In this document: in pieces, positions 16,724 to 24,659 of the stretch
How positions within the stretch are numbered: the first letter of the stretch is position 1
Layout of the letters: each line of letters begins with the position of its first letter
Origin: JBALVT01 sp047612385
Lineage (GTDB): Bacteria > Pseudomonadota > Gammaproteobacteria > Pseudomonadales > Halieaceae
Assembly (NCBI GenBank): GCA_047612385.1
Contig: JBLGAR010000042.1
Span: 1-33,744 of the forward strand
DNA: 33,744 bases
Direction of reading: 5' to 3'
Translations under genes and position numbers: made by a program
Notes under the pieces: generated by a model
Database searches by the model: none
Seen by the model: the letters and a program-made list of their open reading frames with translations, nothing else
What the model was told of the DNA's origin: nothing

Positions 16724-19153
16724 ATGGCAGAACCTTTAAAAAGCCCGCGGATCTCAATTCACGTTACCGTGGTGCTCGTCTTTGCGATCGCCACCGTGCT
16801 CACGGCAATACTGGCTCTGGGCTTGCAGTATTACTTCGGCCATGCTCTGGCCAAAGATGCCGCTAGAGATTTGTATGCCAATACGGCCAAGGCTGCCGCC
16901 GGACAACTGATTGACGTCACCGCGCAAACGGCCAACGCGGTTGATATCCTGGTGGAATTCCCCCAATTTTCCAACCGATCTCTGGACGCGGCGCAGCTTC
17001 AGATCTTTGCAAAGTTCATGCAGCAAAACCCTTTATTCTATGGAATTTATCTGGGCTTTGAAGATGGCAGTTTTAGAGAACTGATTCATTTGCGCGGCGC
17101 CCAGTACGCCCGCAAAACACTCGGTGCATCTCCACAGGATCGATGGGTCACTGTGACGGTAGACTCACGCCTGGGCATGCTCACCAGGCGCTACGAATAT
17201 CTCAACGAGAAATTGGAGGTTCGCGCTGCAAGATCCGAGCCCACGGATTTTGACGTGGGGGTGCGACCTTGGTATGCGTCCGCAGTACTTTCGGCAGAGG
17301 TGCAGACGACCGGTATCTACAAATTTTCCCAGCTGGGTGCTTTCGGACAAACAGTCTCTAAACGAATACCTCAAACCAGAACCGTTATCGGTATCGATAT
17401 GACGCTGTGGGGCTTGTCGAACTACCTCAATCAGCAAATGGCCGGTAGCGAGGCTATATCCTTTGTGTTTCAAAGCGATGGCCAAGTCGTGGCGAGTAGT
17501 GTCTTGAAACCTTTTTCGGTATCTCAAGACGATGCAGAGGTGGGCTCTGATTTTGAGGCCGCTATGGCAATGGCCTCGCCAGATTTGATTGATATTTCCA
17601 GGGATCCCTATAGCCGGGATAAAATGGTAGAAGTGGTTCATGAGGGCAGTTCCCACTTCGCCTACGTTACCCCTTTGGTCGCTCGCGATGGGACATCCAG
17701 TTACTTCGGGGTTTTGGTTCCCCAGAAAGCGGTTGTTGGCACGTTTTTGGATAAAGTCAGATTGTCTATTGGAATCACCGCCATTTTTCTGGTGTTGCTG
17801 TTGCCTTTGTCCTGGGTGTTCGCATCACCGATTGTTCGCCCTATAAGGCAACTGGCGGAGGAAAACGAAAAAATTCGCCTGCGCGAGTTTGATCAGGTCG
17901 AAAGAGTAGATACCTGGGTGAAAGAGGTCGATGAGCTTTCGAAGTCGATGGTGAATATGGTGTCTTCCATCGAAACCCACGAAACTCAACAGCGCAATTT
18001 GATGGATTCATTTATTCAGCTAATTGCCCAGGCCATTGACGAAAAGTCTCCTTACACAGCATCGCATTGCGCGCGCGTGCCCGAGTTGGCATTGATGCTG
18101 GCAGCCCAAGCCTCCGACTGCAACATACCACCCTTTGACGGCTTTCGACTTGAAACCCAGGACCAATGGCGCGAATACCAGATAGCCGCCTGGTTGCACG
18201 ATTGCGGCAAGATCACTACGCCAGAGCATATTGTCGACAAGGGCAGCAAGCTCGAAACTATTTATAACCGCATCCACGAGGTGCGTATGCGGTTTGAAGT
18301 GCTCTGGCGCGATGCGGAAATTCGCTTTTGGGAAAAACTGCAGGAGCAGCCCAATTCGGACAACGATCTGAGAACGGTATTGCAGCTTGAGCGTCAGGAG
18401 TTACTCGATGATTTCACTTTTATTGCCCAGTGCAATGTGGGCGGTGAGTTCTTTGATGATAAAAGCCGGGCTCGCCTAAAAACCTTGTCGAGAAGAACCT
18501 GGCAAAGAAATTTTGACGATCAGTTGGGGCTCTCGCCGGTAGAGGAATTGCGAGTATCATGGCCCTCTGCGCAGCTCCCTGTGACTGAACAATTGCTCAG
18601 TGACAAGCCCGAGCATGTGATACCTCGTATTCACAGTTCAGATCACGCACCGGAACTGGGAATAAAAATGGAGATCCCCGAGCACCTGTACAATTTGGGT
18701 GAGGTATACAATCTTTGTGTCTCGCGCGGCACTCTCACCAAAGAAGATCGCTTCAAAATTCAGGAACACATGATTAGTACGATTAAGATGCTGGATAGTT
18801 TGCCGTTCCCTGATGAGCTTAAAAACGTTCCCCGATATGCTTCGACTCACCACGAAACCATGCGCGGCTCTGGTTACCCTCGCAAGCTGCAGGGGCATGA
18901 GTTAAGCATCCCCGAGAAAATTCTGGCCGTTGCTGACGTCTTCGAAGCATTAACCGCCTCGGACCGACCCTACAAAAAAGCCAAACCTGTGAGTGTTGCT
19001 ATCGATATACTGCACAAAATGGTTTTGGATGGTCATATCGACAAAGACTGCTTTGAACTTTTTATCCGCAGCAAGGTGTATGCTAAATACGCAGAACAAT
19101 TTCTTGATCCAGAGCAAATCGATACGATCGATGAATCCCGATACGTTTCCTAA
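16724..19153 (+). CDS. Membrane HD-GYP phosphodiesterase with Cache-like sensor and HAMP
   Basis: An 809-residue inner-membrane signalling protein. A transmembrane helix (about 11-35) leads into a periplasmic double-Cache-like sensor (about 40-345), a second helix (about 346-366), a HAMP linker, and a cytoplasmic HD-GYP domain. Metal-binding residues are visible: His448 (TASHCARV), His492-Asp493 (LHDCGK), His709-His710 (HHETMRG) and the Gly717-Tyr718-Pro719 signature, followed by VADVFEALTASDRPY. The predicted reaction is hydrolysis of cyclic di-GMP. About 155 extra residues (roughly 511-665) separate the HD part from the helix beginning RGTLTKEDR, a large insertion compared with a standard HD-GYP domain. 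The gene is followed after 24 bases by a BtrH-N/DUF4872 gene. The ligand of the sensor is unknown. Confidence 0.9.
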   Translation: MAEPLKSPRISIHVTVVLVFAIATVLTAILALGLQYYFGHALAKDAARDLYANTAKAAAGQLIDVTAQTANAVDILVEFPQFSNRSLDAAQLQIFAKFMQQNPLFYGIYLGFEDGSFRELIHLRGAQYARKTLGASPQDRWVTVTVDSRLGMLTRRYEYLNEKLEVRAARSEPTDFDVGVRPWYASAVLSAEVQTTGIYKFSQLGAFGQTVSKRIPQTRTVIGIDMTLWGLSNYLNQQMAGSEAISFVFQSDGQVVASSVLKPFSVSQDDAEVGSDFEAAMAMASPDLIDISRDPYSRDKMVEVVHEGSSHFAYVTPLVARDGTSSYFGVLVPQKAVVGTFLDKVRLSIGITAIFLVLLLPLSWVFASPIVRPIRQLAEENEKIRLREFDQVERVDTWVKEVDELSKSMVNMVSSIETHETQQRNLMDSFIQLIAQAIDEKSPYTASHCARVPELALMLAAQASDCNIPPFDGFRLETQDQWREYQIAAWLHDCGKITTPEHIVDKGSKLETIYNRIHEVRMRFEVLWRDAEIRFWEKLQEQPNSDNDLRTVLQLERQELLDDFTFIAQCNVGGEFFDDKSRARLKTLSRRTWQRNFDDQLGLSPVEELRVSWPSAQLPVTEQLLSDKPEHVIPRIHSSDHAPELGIKMEIPEHLYNLGEVYNLCVSRGTLTKEDRFKIQEHMISTIKMLDSLPFPDELKNVPRYASTHHETMRGSGYPRKLQGHELSIPEKILAVADVFEALTASDRPYKKAKPVSVAIDILHKMVLDGHIDKDCFELFIRSKVYAKYAEQFLDPEQIDTIDESRYVS

Positions 19154-19177
19154 AATTATTTAGTGGCCTCAAAAAAT

Positions 19178-20230
19178 ATGAAAGTACTCATCGAAAATTA
19201 TAGAAATCTGACAGCCGGCCACTGTGGCAGTGGTGCGATGCGCAACCTGATTTATCACTACAGCGGTTTGGCGTTAGACGAGGGGGTTGTGTTCGGTTTG
19301 GGCGCGGGTTTGGACTCGGTGTTCTTTACTTATCCGTCAGCATCTCCGCCTTTTATGTTCTTTGGGCGTGGATCGAGTATGGAGGTAGATCTAGCCGACA
19401 CCTTGGGAATCGACTACAGCGAAAAAGTGCAGCTGGATAACGACCTGGCTTGGGAAGAGGTTCGCCAGGAGGTGATTGAAGGGCGGCCCACGATGCTATC
19501 CGGCGATATTCTTTATCTGGATTATCGCGAGTACAAAGTTCACTTCCCCGCTCATCGGTTTGTATTACTGGGTTTTGATGAGGAAAAGGAGGAAGTCTAT
19601 ATTGCCGACAGAACGCGGGAAGAGACAGAAACCTGCTCTATGGGAGCGCTGCGTATGAGCCGCAATCCCGAAGAGGCCATTAGCACCTACAATGCCTGGG
19701 GTAAGTTCTCTTCCGGATCTGTACGCCACAGCCTGCCTGACGCCTGCGGCATTGCTTTGCGAAAAACGATGGAGCGAATGCAGGGCATGGACACCTCCCA
19801 GCGCGATTTGATGTCTTCAATGAGCGGTGGTAGTGCCAATATTTTAGAGGTGGGTCTGAAAGGGTTACAGGCATTTTGCGATCAGCTGCTGGTATGGCCT
19901 GATTTGGATGATGCGGCGGGCCGCGCCCGGTATACCGACAATGCCATTATAAAATACGGCACAGGCGGTGGTTTTTTCCGGGATCACTTCGCTGCCTTTA
20001 TGAACTGGGCTGGAGATCAGCGTCCGGATCTGGTGAGCAGCTCTACCATTAAGCTGGCTCAGGAATCAGCCGCTCGCTGGAACCAGCTCTCGCCGACGAT
20101 GCAACATCTAGCGGCTAATCCCGGTGATTTCAAACAGTGGAAATCTGCTCATGTACAGGCGCAGGATATCTACGAGGTGGAGTACTCCCTATTTGGCCAC
20201 TTGGCTGACAAGGTGTTGCGGGCAGGGTGA
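19178..20230 (+). CDS. BtrH N-terminal / DUF4872 protein (C39-peptidase-like fold)
   Basis: A 350-residue cytosolic protein with a BtrH-type N-terminal domain, related in fold to C39 cysteine peptidases, and a DUF4872-like C-terminal part. The candidate nucleophile is Cys16 in AGHCGSGAMRNL, followed by VFGLGAGLDSVFF and FGRGSSMEVDLADTLGI, typical of the family. An AHRFVLLGFDEEKEEVYIADR segment carries a likely His and Asp. In butirosin synthesis BtrH transfers an acyl group from a carrier protein, so acyl transfer is one possible role; peptidase or amidase activity is another. I took the ATG at 19178; a GTG at 19163 would add five residues. It lies 24 bases after the HD-GYP gene and overlaps the FkbM gene by 4 bases. 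Substrate unknown. Confidence 0.75.
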   Translation: MKVLIENYRNLTAGHCGSGAMRNLIYHYSGLALDEGVVFGLGAGLDSVFFTYPSASPPFMFFGRGSSMEVDLADTLGIDYSEKVQLDNDLAWEEVRQEVIEGRPTMLSGDILYLDYREYKVHFPAHRFVLLGFDEEKEEVYIADRTREETETCSMGALRMSRNPEEAISTYNAWGKFSSGSVRHSLPDACGIALRKTMERMQGMDTSQRDLMSSMSGGSANILEVGLKGLQAFCDQLLVWPDLDDAAGRARYTDNAIIKYGTGGGFFRDHFAAFMNWAGDQRPDLVSSSTIKLAQESAARWNQLSPTMQHLAANPGDFKQWKSAHVQAQDIYEVEYSLFGHLADKVLRAG

Positions 20231-21048
20231 GTAGCTTACCTTTGGGATCCGAGTTGATTGCACTGGACGTGCCAGGCCTGGCGTCTCCAACGAACCTTTA
20301 CGTGCACGGCCCTGCGGACAAGTTCGTCTCTCAAACCATTCGTAGTACCGGCCTGTGGGAACCCTTTGAGACTTCATTGATAGTGGCAATATTGGGTCCT
20401 GGCGATGTGTTCGTCGATGTGGGAGCCAATATTGGTTACTTTTGTGTCATCGCAGCAAGTCTTGTCGGTACTAGCGGGCGTGTGATTGCCTTTGAGCCCG
20501 ATCCGAAGAACTGCACTTTGCTCGATGCCAGTATCGAGCTCAATGGATTCGAAGGGCGAACCGTCACTGTTGAGGCGGGCTTGTCCAATACTGATAGCGA
20601 TGGACAGCTGTATTTAAGTACGGAAAACTTCGGGGACCATCAGATTTATGCGGGAGAATCCGGGCGTGCTAGCCTGCCCATTGCACTGCACCATGGGGCC
20701 AATTTTCTGCGCACTCGCATCGAGCGATTGGATTTATTAAAGGTCGATACCCAGGGCTCGGAATATGCTGTGATCGAGGGCCTGATGCCGCTGCTGCAGG
20801 AATTATCAAGGCCTCCTCAAATCATTATCGAGCTCACTCCCTTTTCTTTGCGAGAAGCTGGTGCAAGCGGCGCAGCGCTTATCACGCTGTTGAACACCCT
20901 GGCGCAGCCCTTCTGGATTATCGATCATATTGAGCACGCCCTGGTGAGGTCTGCTGCAAGCGAGCTGTCGCTATGGTGTGACAATGTAGATGCCTGTGAG
21001 GGTGACCGTGGCTTTATGAATATTCTGGTGGGCCCCGGTATTCCGTAG
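20227..21048 (+). CDS. FkbM-family SAM-dependent methyltransferase
   Basis: A 273-residue methyltransferase of the FkbM type. SAM motif I is VFVDVGANIGYF (Asp64-Gly70), the acidic residue ending strand 2 is Glu90 (IAFEPDPKN), and the DTQGSEYAVIEG segment is the family's second hallmark. The start is GTG at 20227, overlapping the previous stop (GTGA), so translation is probably coupled to the BtrH-like gene. FkbM proteins O-methylate hydroxyls of polyketides, glycans or other small molecules; the acceptor here is not evident. Pairing with a BtrH-like protein suggests both act on one small product. There is no signal peptide, so it is cytosolic. Confidence 0.87.
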   Translation: MSSLPLGSELIALDVPGLASPTNLYVHGPADKFVSQTIRSTGLWEPFETSLIVAILGPGDVFVDVGANIGYFCVIAASLVGTSGRVIAFEPDPKNCTLLDASIELNGFEGRTVTVEAGLSNTDSDGQLYLSTENFGDHQIYAGESGRASLPIALHHGANFLRTRIERLDLLKVDTQGSEYAVIEGLMPLLQELSRPPQIIIELTPFSLREAGASGAALITLLNTLAQPFWIIDHIEHALVRSAASELSLWCDNVDACEGDRGFMNILVGPGIP

Positions 21049-21165
21049 CTTGAGTCGGACCAGGGTTCGAGCCGGAGACAGGCCTGTTCTTTGTTTTTGA
21101 GATCGCTTAGCGGTGAGCTTAGCTGTTATCATGACGGTTCTCTCATAGCGTATTACCTACCGTAC

Positions 21166-21723
21166 ATGAATGAATTCCTGCAGTTGTTGCACAATCGAAA
21201 TTCTGCCCCAAGACTCACCGCCCCGGCGCCTTCTGAAGCAGAAATGCAAGACGCGTTTCTCGCAGCCGCTCGCGCCCCCGATCATGCCTGGTTGCGACCC
21301 TGGCGCTTTATTACCATTGACGGCGATAGGCGAACTGACTTTGGTGATGTACTTGCAGCCAACCTGCTACTGAGAAATCCTCAAGCCGAGTCCTCTGCCG
21401 TAGAGAGAGCTCGCAAGGCTCCCCTGCGTGCACCATTATTGCTTGTTGTTGTGGCAAAGCTTTCCGAGCATCCAAAGGTTCCCCATTCGGAACAGCGCCT
21501 GTCCTCGGGCTGCGCGGCTCAGGCTATTCTATTGGCCTGCGAGGCCATGGGTTACGCGGGAATATGGCGAACGGGTGCCTCGGCATTTGACCGTAAAGTG
21601 ATGGCGGCCCTAGGTTTGGAAGCCGCAGAGGAAATTACCGGTTTTCTCTATTTGGGGACACGAGAAGGGCCCAGCAAAAAAGTGCCCCGGTTTGATCAGG
21701 ATCGGTATGTTAGTTCCTGGTGA
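21166..21723 (+). CDS. ydjA: YdjA-type nitroreductase
   Basis: A 185-residue FMN nitroreductase-fold protein very like E. coli YdjA. Shared features are LLHNRNSAPRL at the N-terminus, ARAPDHAWLRPWRF (YdjA has RAPDHKSMQPW), RAPLLLVVVAK, KVPHSEQ, SSGCAAQAILLACEAMGYAGIWRTG and ITGFLYLGT. The start at 21166 (MNEFLQLLHNRNS) fits the family; the frame is open back to 21091 without family resemblance. The physiological substrate of YdjA is uncertain. It stands 117 bases after the FkbM gene and 59 bases before a crotonase gene on the same strand. It differs from the nitroreductase at 4856-5530, which is a longer NfsB/PnbA-like protein. Confidence 0.88.
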   Translation: MNEFLQLLHNRNSAPRLTAPAPSEAEMQDAFLAAARAPDHAWLRPWRFITIDGDRRTDFGDVLAANLLLRNPQAESSAVERARKAPLRAPLLLVVVAKLSEHPKVPHSEQRLSSGCAAQAILLACEAMGYAGIWRTGASAFDRKVMAALGLEAAEEITGFLYLGTREGPSKKVPRFDQDRYVSSW

Positions 21724-21782
21724 TTGCCCGTAGGTATTGAGTATCTACTCCCGCACTGATCAATAATAAAAGGCGATAATTA

Positions 21783-22595
21783 ATGACACCAAGTTTTGAA
21801 ACTCTCGAGCTTTCTGTAGAAGAGCATGTGGCGACCGTCAGTCTCAATCGGCCCGCTAAGGCCAACTCTATGAGCGCCGCTATGTGGACGGAGATACAAA
21901 GTTGTTTTGAATGGCTGGATTGCGAACCCAGCGTCAGGGTGATTATTCTGGCAGGCAATGGCGAGCACTTTTGCGCCGGACTGGATCTGGAGATGTTCGG
22001 AGCTTTACAGGGGGAATCGAAAGACCCTGCGCGTCGAGCGGAATACCTGCGTAGCGCCATTTTACGCCTGCAGGATAACCTGAGCAGCATAGAAAAATGT
22101 CGAAAGCCCGTGCTGGCTGCCATTCACAATACCTGTATTGGAGGAGGGGTAGATATGACCTGCTGCGCCGATATGCGCTATGCCTGTGAAGATGCTTTTT
22201 TCTGTATTAAAGAGATTGATCTGGGCATGACCGCCGATGTTGGAACGCTGCAGCGGCTGCCCAAGCTGATCCCAGACGGTGTCTGTCGAGAGTTGGCTTA
22301 TACCGGCAGGAAAATGGGTGCGCAAGAAGCCCGAGCACTGGGTTTTGTGAATCACGTTTATGAAGACAGGCAGGCTTTGATGGCGGGTGTTACCGAAATT
22401 GCCCGCACGATTGCTAGTAAGTCGCCTCTGGCGATTCGCGGGACTAAGGAGATGATCCTTTACTCACGCGATCACTGTGTCACCGATGGCCTGGATCATA
22501 TCGCCACCTGGAACGCAGGTATCATGAGCAGCGCTGATCTTAAAGAGGGCATGCAGGCCCAGATAGAAAAGCGCGCGGCAGTTTTTGAAGACTAA
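21783..22595 (+). CDS. Delta3,5-delta2,4-dienoyl-CoA isomerase (ECH1-like crotonase)
   Basis: A 270-residue crotonase protein bearing the dienoyl-CoA isomerase signature. Three acidic residues match the ECH1 active site: Asp124 (GGGVDMTCCADMRY), Glu144 (CIKEIDLG) and Asp152 (MTADVGTLQRLPK). The oxyanion loop is HFCAGLDLEMF. This enzyme moves double bonds in 3,5-dienoyl-CoA formed when acids with odd-position double bonds go through beta-oxidation. The predicted location is cytosolic. The stop codon lies within the spacer of a 9-base inverted repeat. Isomerase assignment is well supported by the Asp152 context; plain hydratase activity is unlikely to be its main role. Confidence 0.88.
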   Translation: MTPSFETLELSVEEHVATVSLNRPAKANSMSAAMWTEIQSCFEWLDCEPSVRVIILAGNGEHFCAGLDLEMFGALQGESKDPARRAEYLRSAILRLQDNLSSIEKCRKPVLAAIHNTCIGGGVDMTCCADMRYACEDAFFCIKEIDLGMTADVGTLQRLPKLIPDGVCRELAYTGRKMGAQEARALGFVNHVYEDRQALMAGVTEIARTIASKSPLAIRGTKEMILYSRDHCVTDGLDHIATWNAGIMSSADLKEGMQAQIEKRAAVFED

Positions 22596-22621
22596 ATGTA
22601 CGTCAACAAAAGGTCTTCAAA
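22584..22621. repeat. Inverted repeat spanning the stop of the dienoyl-CoA isomerase gene
   Basis: TTTGAAGAC (22584-22592) and GTCTTCAAA (22613-22621) are a perfect 9-base inverted repeat with a 20-base spacer that begins with the TAA stop. The transcript could fold into a hairpin just ahead of the parvulin gene. Without a T-tract it is not a clear terminator. Confidence 0.45.
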
Positions 22622-22648
22622 TCTCATTAGCTCGAACGGAGTGTAAGG

Positions 22649-23581
22649 ATGTCTTTTCTGTCTCGGCTGAATAGGCCGTGGTTACATTTTATTGTTTTGG
22701 GAATATTGCTGTATCAGCTACAGGGCTTTTTGTTTCCCGAGCCCAAGCCCGTGATCGGGCCCTTGAACGAAGCACGCCTTGAAGCACTGCAGCAGCAGTG
22801 GTTTTCCAGCGTCGGACGTTTGCCTACTGCCGAGCAAAAGCAGCGAATTATCTCAGCAGAGTTGGACCGAGACATGCTGTTTCAGCGTGCGCTGGAGCTG
22901 AAACTTTATGCCATCGATACCGTGGTTTATCAACGGCTGGTGCGCAATATGCGCTTCCTGCAGATGGCGGAAGGAAAAACGGAGGCTCGGATGTATGAGG
23001 AGGCTTTGGAAATGCGCCTGCATCTGGGTGATGAAGTGGTTAAGCGCCGCTTGATTCAGGTCATGGAGCAGCTGTTGTTGCAAGCGAACCCGCCAGCGCC
23101 GGCTACCGAAGCATTGCTGGGTGAGGAATTTACGCGTCGCGGGGAAGAATTGCGTCGCCCTCCGCGTTATTCAATAGAACACATTTACGTCAACCGCGAC
23201 CGGGAGGATGAGGTCGAGCAAATAATCGCCAGTATTGATAAGGAAAACCTCGATCCCAAAGCGGCTCGACGGCTCAGTTCACCCTTCTTGCCAGGTTATG
23301 AATTTAAGCGCCAGAGCCCGGATCAACTAGCGCGGCATTTTGGCGCTACTTTTGTACGTAACCTGCAACTAGAGCAGCCGTCCGAGCAGCAGTGGGTCGG
23401 GCCGATTCGCTCTACCTATGGTTTGCATTACGTCTGGGTTTCAGCCATAGAAGAGGCCCGAGCGGCCCAGTTTGACGAAGTTCGAACGCAGCTGACCCGG
23501 GATTTGGAGTCTCGAGCCAGAGCGCAGGCATTGCAAAACGCGGTGAAAGATTTGCGCAAAGACTACGAGGTGAGAATATGA
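22649..23581 (+). CDS. Membrane-anchored peptidyl-prolyl cis-trans isomerase (parvulin/SurA-like)
   Basis: A 310-residue protein with one N-terminal hydrophobic segment (about residues 11-31, LHFIVLGILLYQLQGFLF) and a large periplasmic part. A helical SurA-N-like region (about 45-150) is followed by a PPIC-type parvulin-like domain (about 165-280), recognised by RYSIEHIYVNRDRED, FLPGYEFKRQSPDQLARHFG and WVGPIRSTYGLHYVWV. The predicted role is folding assistance or prolyl isomerisation of an exported protein. The ATG is preceded by GGAG at 22638-22641. Its stop overlaps the HupE start (ATGA), so the two are translationally coupled. This suggests the chaperone helps the HupE protein or the secreted product beyond it. 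Confidence 0.85.
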   Translation: MSFLSRLNRPWLHFIVLGILLYQLQGFLFPEPKPVIGPLNEARLEALQQQWFSSVGRLPTAEQKQRIISAELDRDMLFQRALELKLYAIDTVVYQRLVRNMRFLQMAEGKTEARMYEEALEMRLHLGDEVVKRRLIQVMEQLLLQANPPAPATEALLGEEFTRRGEELRRPPRYSIEHIYVNRDREDEVEQIIASIDKENLDPKAARRLSSPFLPGYEFKRQSPDQLARHFGATFVRNLQLEQPSEQQWVGPIRSTYGLHYVWVSAIEEARAAQFDEVRTQLTRDLESRARAQALQNAVKDLRKDYEVRI

Positions 23582-24579
23582 AATTCGTTCGCCTGGCGCT
23601 AGCTCTGCTGGTTTTGTTGTCGATCTCAGTGAACGTTCAAGCCCACCGCTTCGCCCCGTCTTTATTGAAGCTGGTAGAGACCTCCCAGGGCAGTTATAAC
23701 GTAGTCTGGAAAACACCTACTCAGGGAACGAGTAGCATCCCTTTGCGTCCGATATGGCCTGAGGGTTGTGAGGTAAGCGCCGCCAACCCCGTTCAACAAG
23801 AGGGTACCGGTAGCGTCAGTAGTTGGGCGATAGACTGCTCAAACTTACCCGATGGCGCACTGGTTGGTCAGACGTTGGGGGTCTCCGGTTTGGGTGCCAA
23901 TCAAGCCTCCGCCATGGTGTTGCTAAGTCTGAAAGACGGTCGCAATTACCAACAGGTAGTGAATGCCGAAAAGTCTGAGTTTGTTGTGCCCGCAGAGCCC
24001 GGGCAGGGTCAGGTGATGACCGAATATTCGGTGCTGGGAATGGAACATATCTGGAGCGGCATTGATCACCTTCTTTTTGTTTTCGGCTTGCTGCTGCTCG
24101 TCGGAGGAGGCAAGAGATTACTCTGGACCATAACGGCCTTTACCGCAGGGCATAGTATTACCCTTTCTTTGGTGACTTTGGGGTACTTTGACTATCCGGT
24201 TTCATTGGTTGAGTTCACTATTGCCGTAAGTATTTTCGTGCTCGCCTTGCAGCTGGCTCGCCGCGATGATGTGGGTTTGTTTCGGCGCTACCCTTGGTGG
24301 TTGGCCGGTGGCTTTGGGCTTTTGCATGGCATGGGTTTTGCCGGTGCATTGGCTGAGGCGGGCTTACCTCAAGACAATGTGCCTCTTGCACTGTTGTTTT
24401 TCAACGTTGGGATTGAAGTTGGGCAGATAGCATTTATTTTTGCGGTGCTCGGCCTGTGGTATCTATTCCGAAAAGTAGTACAGCCCTGGCAAGAGCAGTT
24501 GATGCCCGTCCCTGTGTATGTGCTCGGAGCGCTTTCGGCAATGTGGTGTATAGAGCGCGCAATGGATGTAATTGGCTAG
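23578..24579 (+). CDS. HupE/UreJ-family membrane protein
   Basis: A 333-residue integral membrane protein with a signal peptide (cleavage likely after VQA22, before HRF), a periplasmic beta-rich domain (about 23-150), and a HupE/UreJ_2-type membrane domain of about six to seven helices. Conserved polar motifs in the helices are SGIDHLLFV, TAGHSITLSL, GLLHGMGFAGAL and NVGIEVGQ. In hydrogenase and urease clusters HupE/UreJ proteins are thought to import nickel, but no nickel enzyme is present here. The metal is therefore unassigned and another role is possible. It overlaps the parvulin gene by 4 bases and is followed after 80 bases by a secreted protein gene. Confidence 0.85.
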   Translation: MKFVRLALALLVLLSISVNVQAHRFAPSLLKLVETSQGSYNVVWKTPTQGTSSIPLRPIWPEGCEVSAANPVQQEGTGSVSSWAIDCSNLPDGALVGQTLGVSGLGANQASAMVLLSLKDGRNYQQVVNAEKSEFVVPAEPGQGQVMTEYSVLGMEHIWSGIDHLLFVFGLLLLVGGGKRLLWTITAFTAGHSITLSLVTLGYFDYPVSLVEFTIAVSIFVLALQLARRDDVGLFRRYPWWLAGGFGLLHGMGFAGALAEAGLPQDNVPLALLFFNVGIEVGQIAFIFAVLGLWYLFRKVVQPWQEQLMPVPVYVLGALSAMWCIERAMDVIG

Positions 24580-24659
24580 CCTCTGTCTGCAAATACGGTA
24601 CACTGCTAAATTTCCGGTAGATGAGTTGTTTGCAAATCGCAAATAGGGGGCAAGTTCTG

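Noticed and set aside
21078..21098. ACAGGCCTGT palindrome followed by a T-rich stretch after the FkbM gene
   Set aside because: The palindrome has no room for a loop and leaves only about three base pairs, so it is not a credible terminator.
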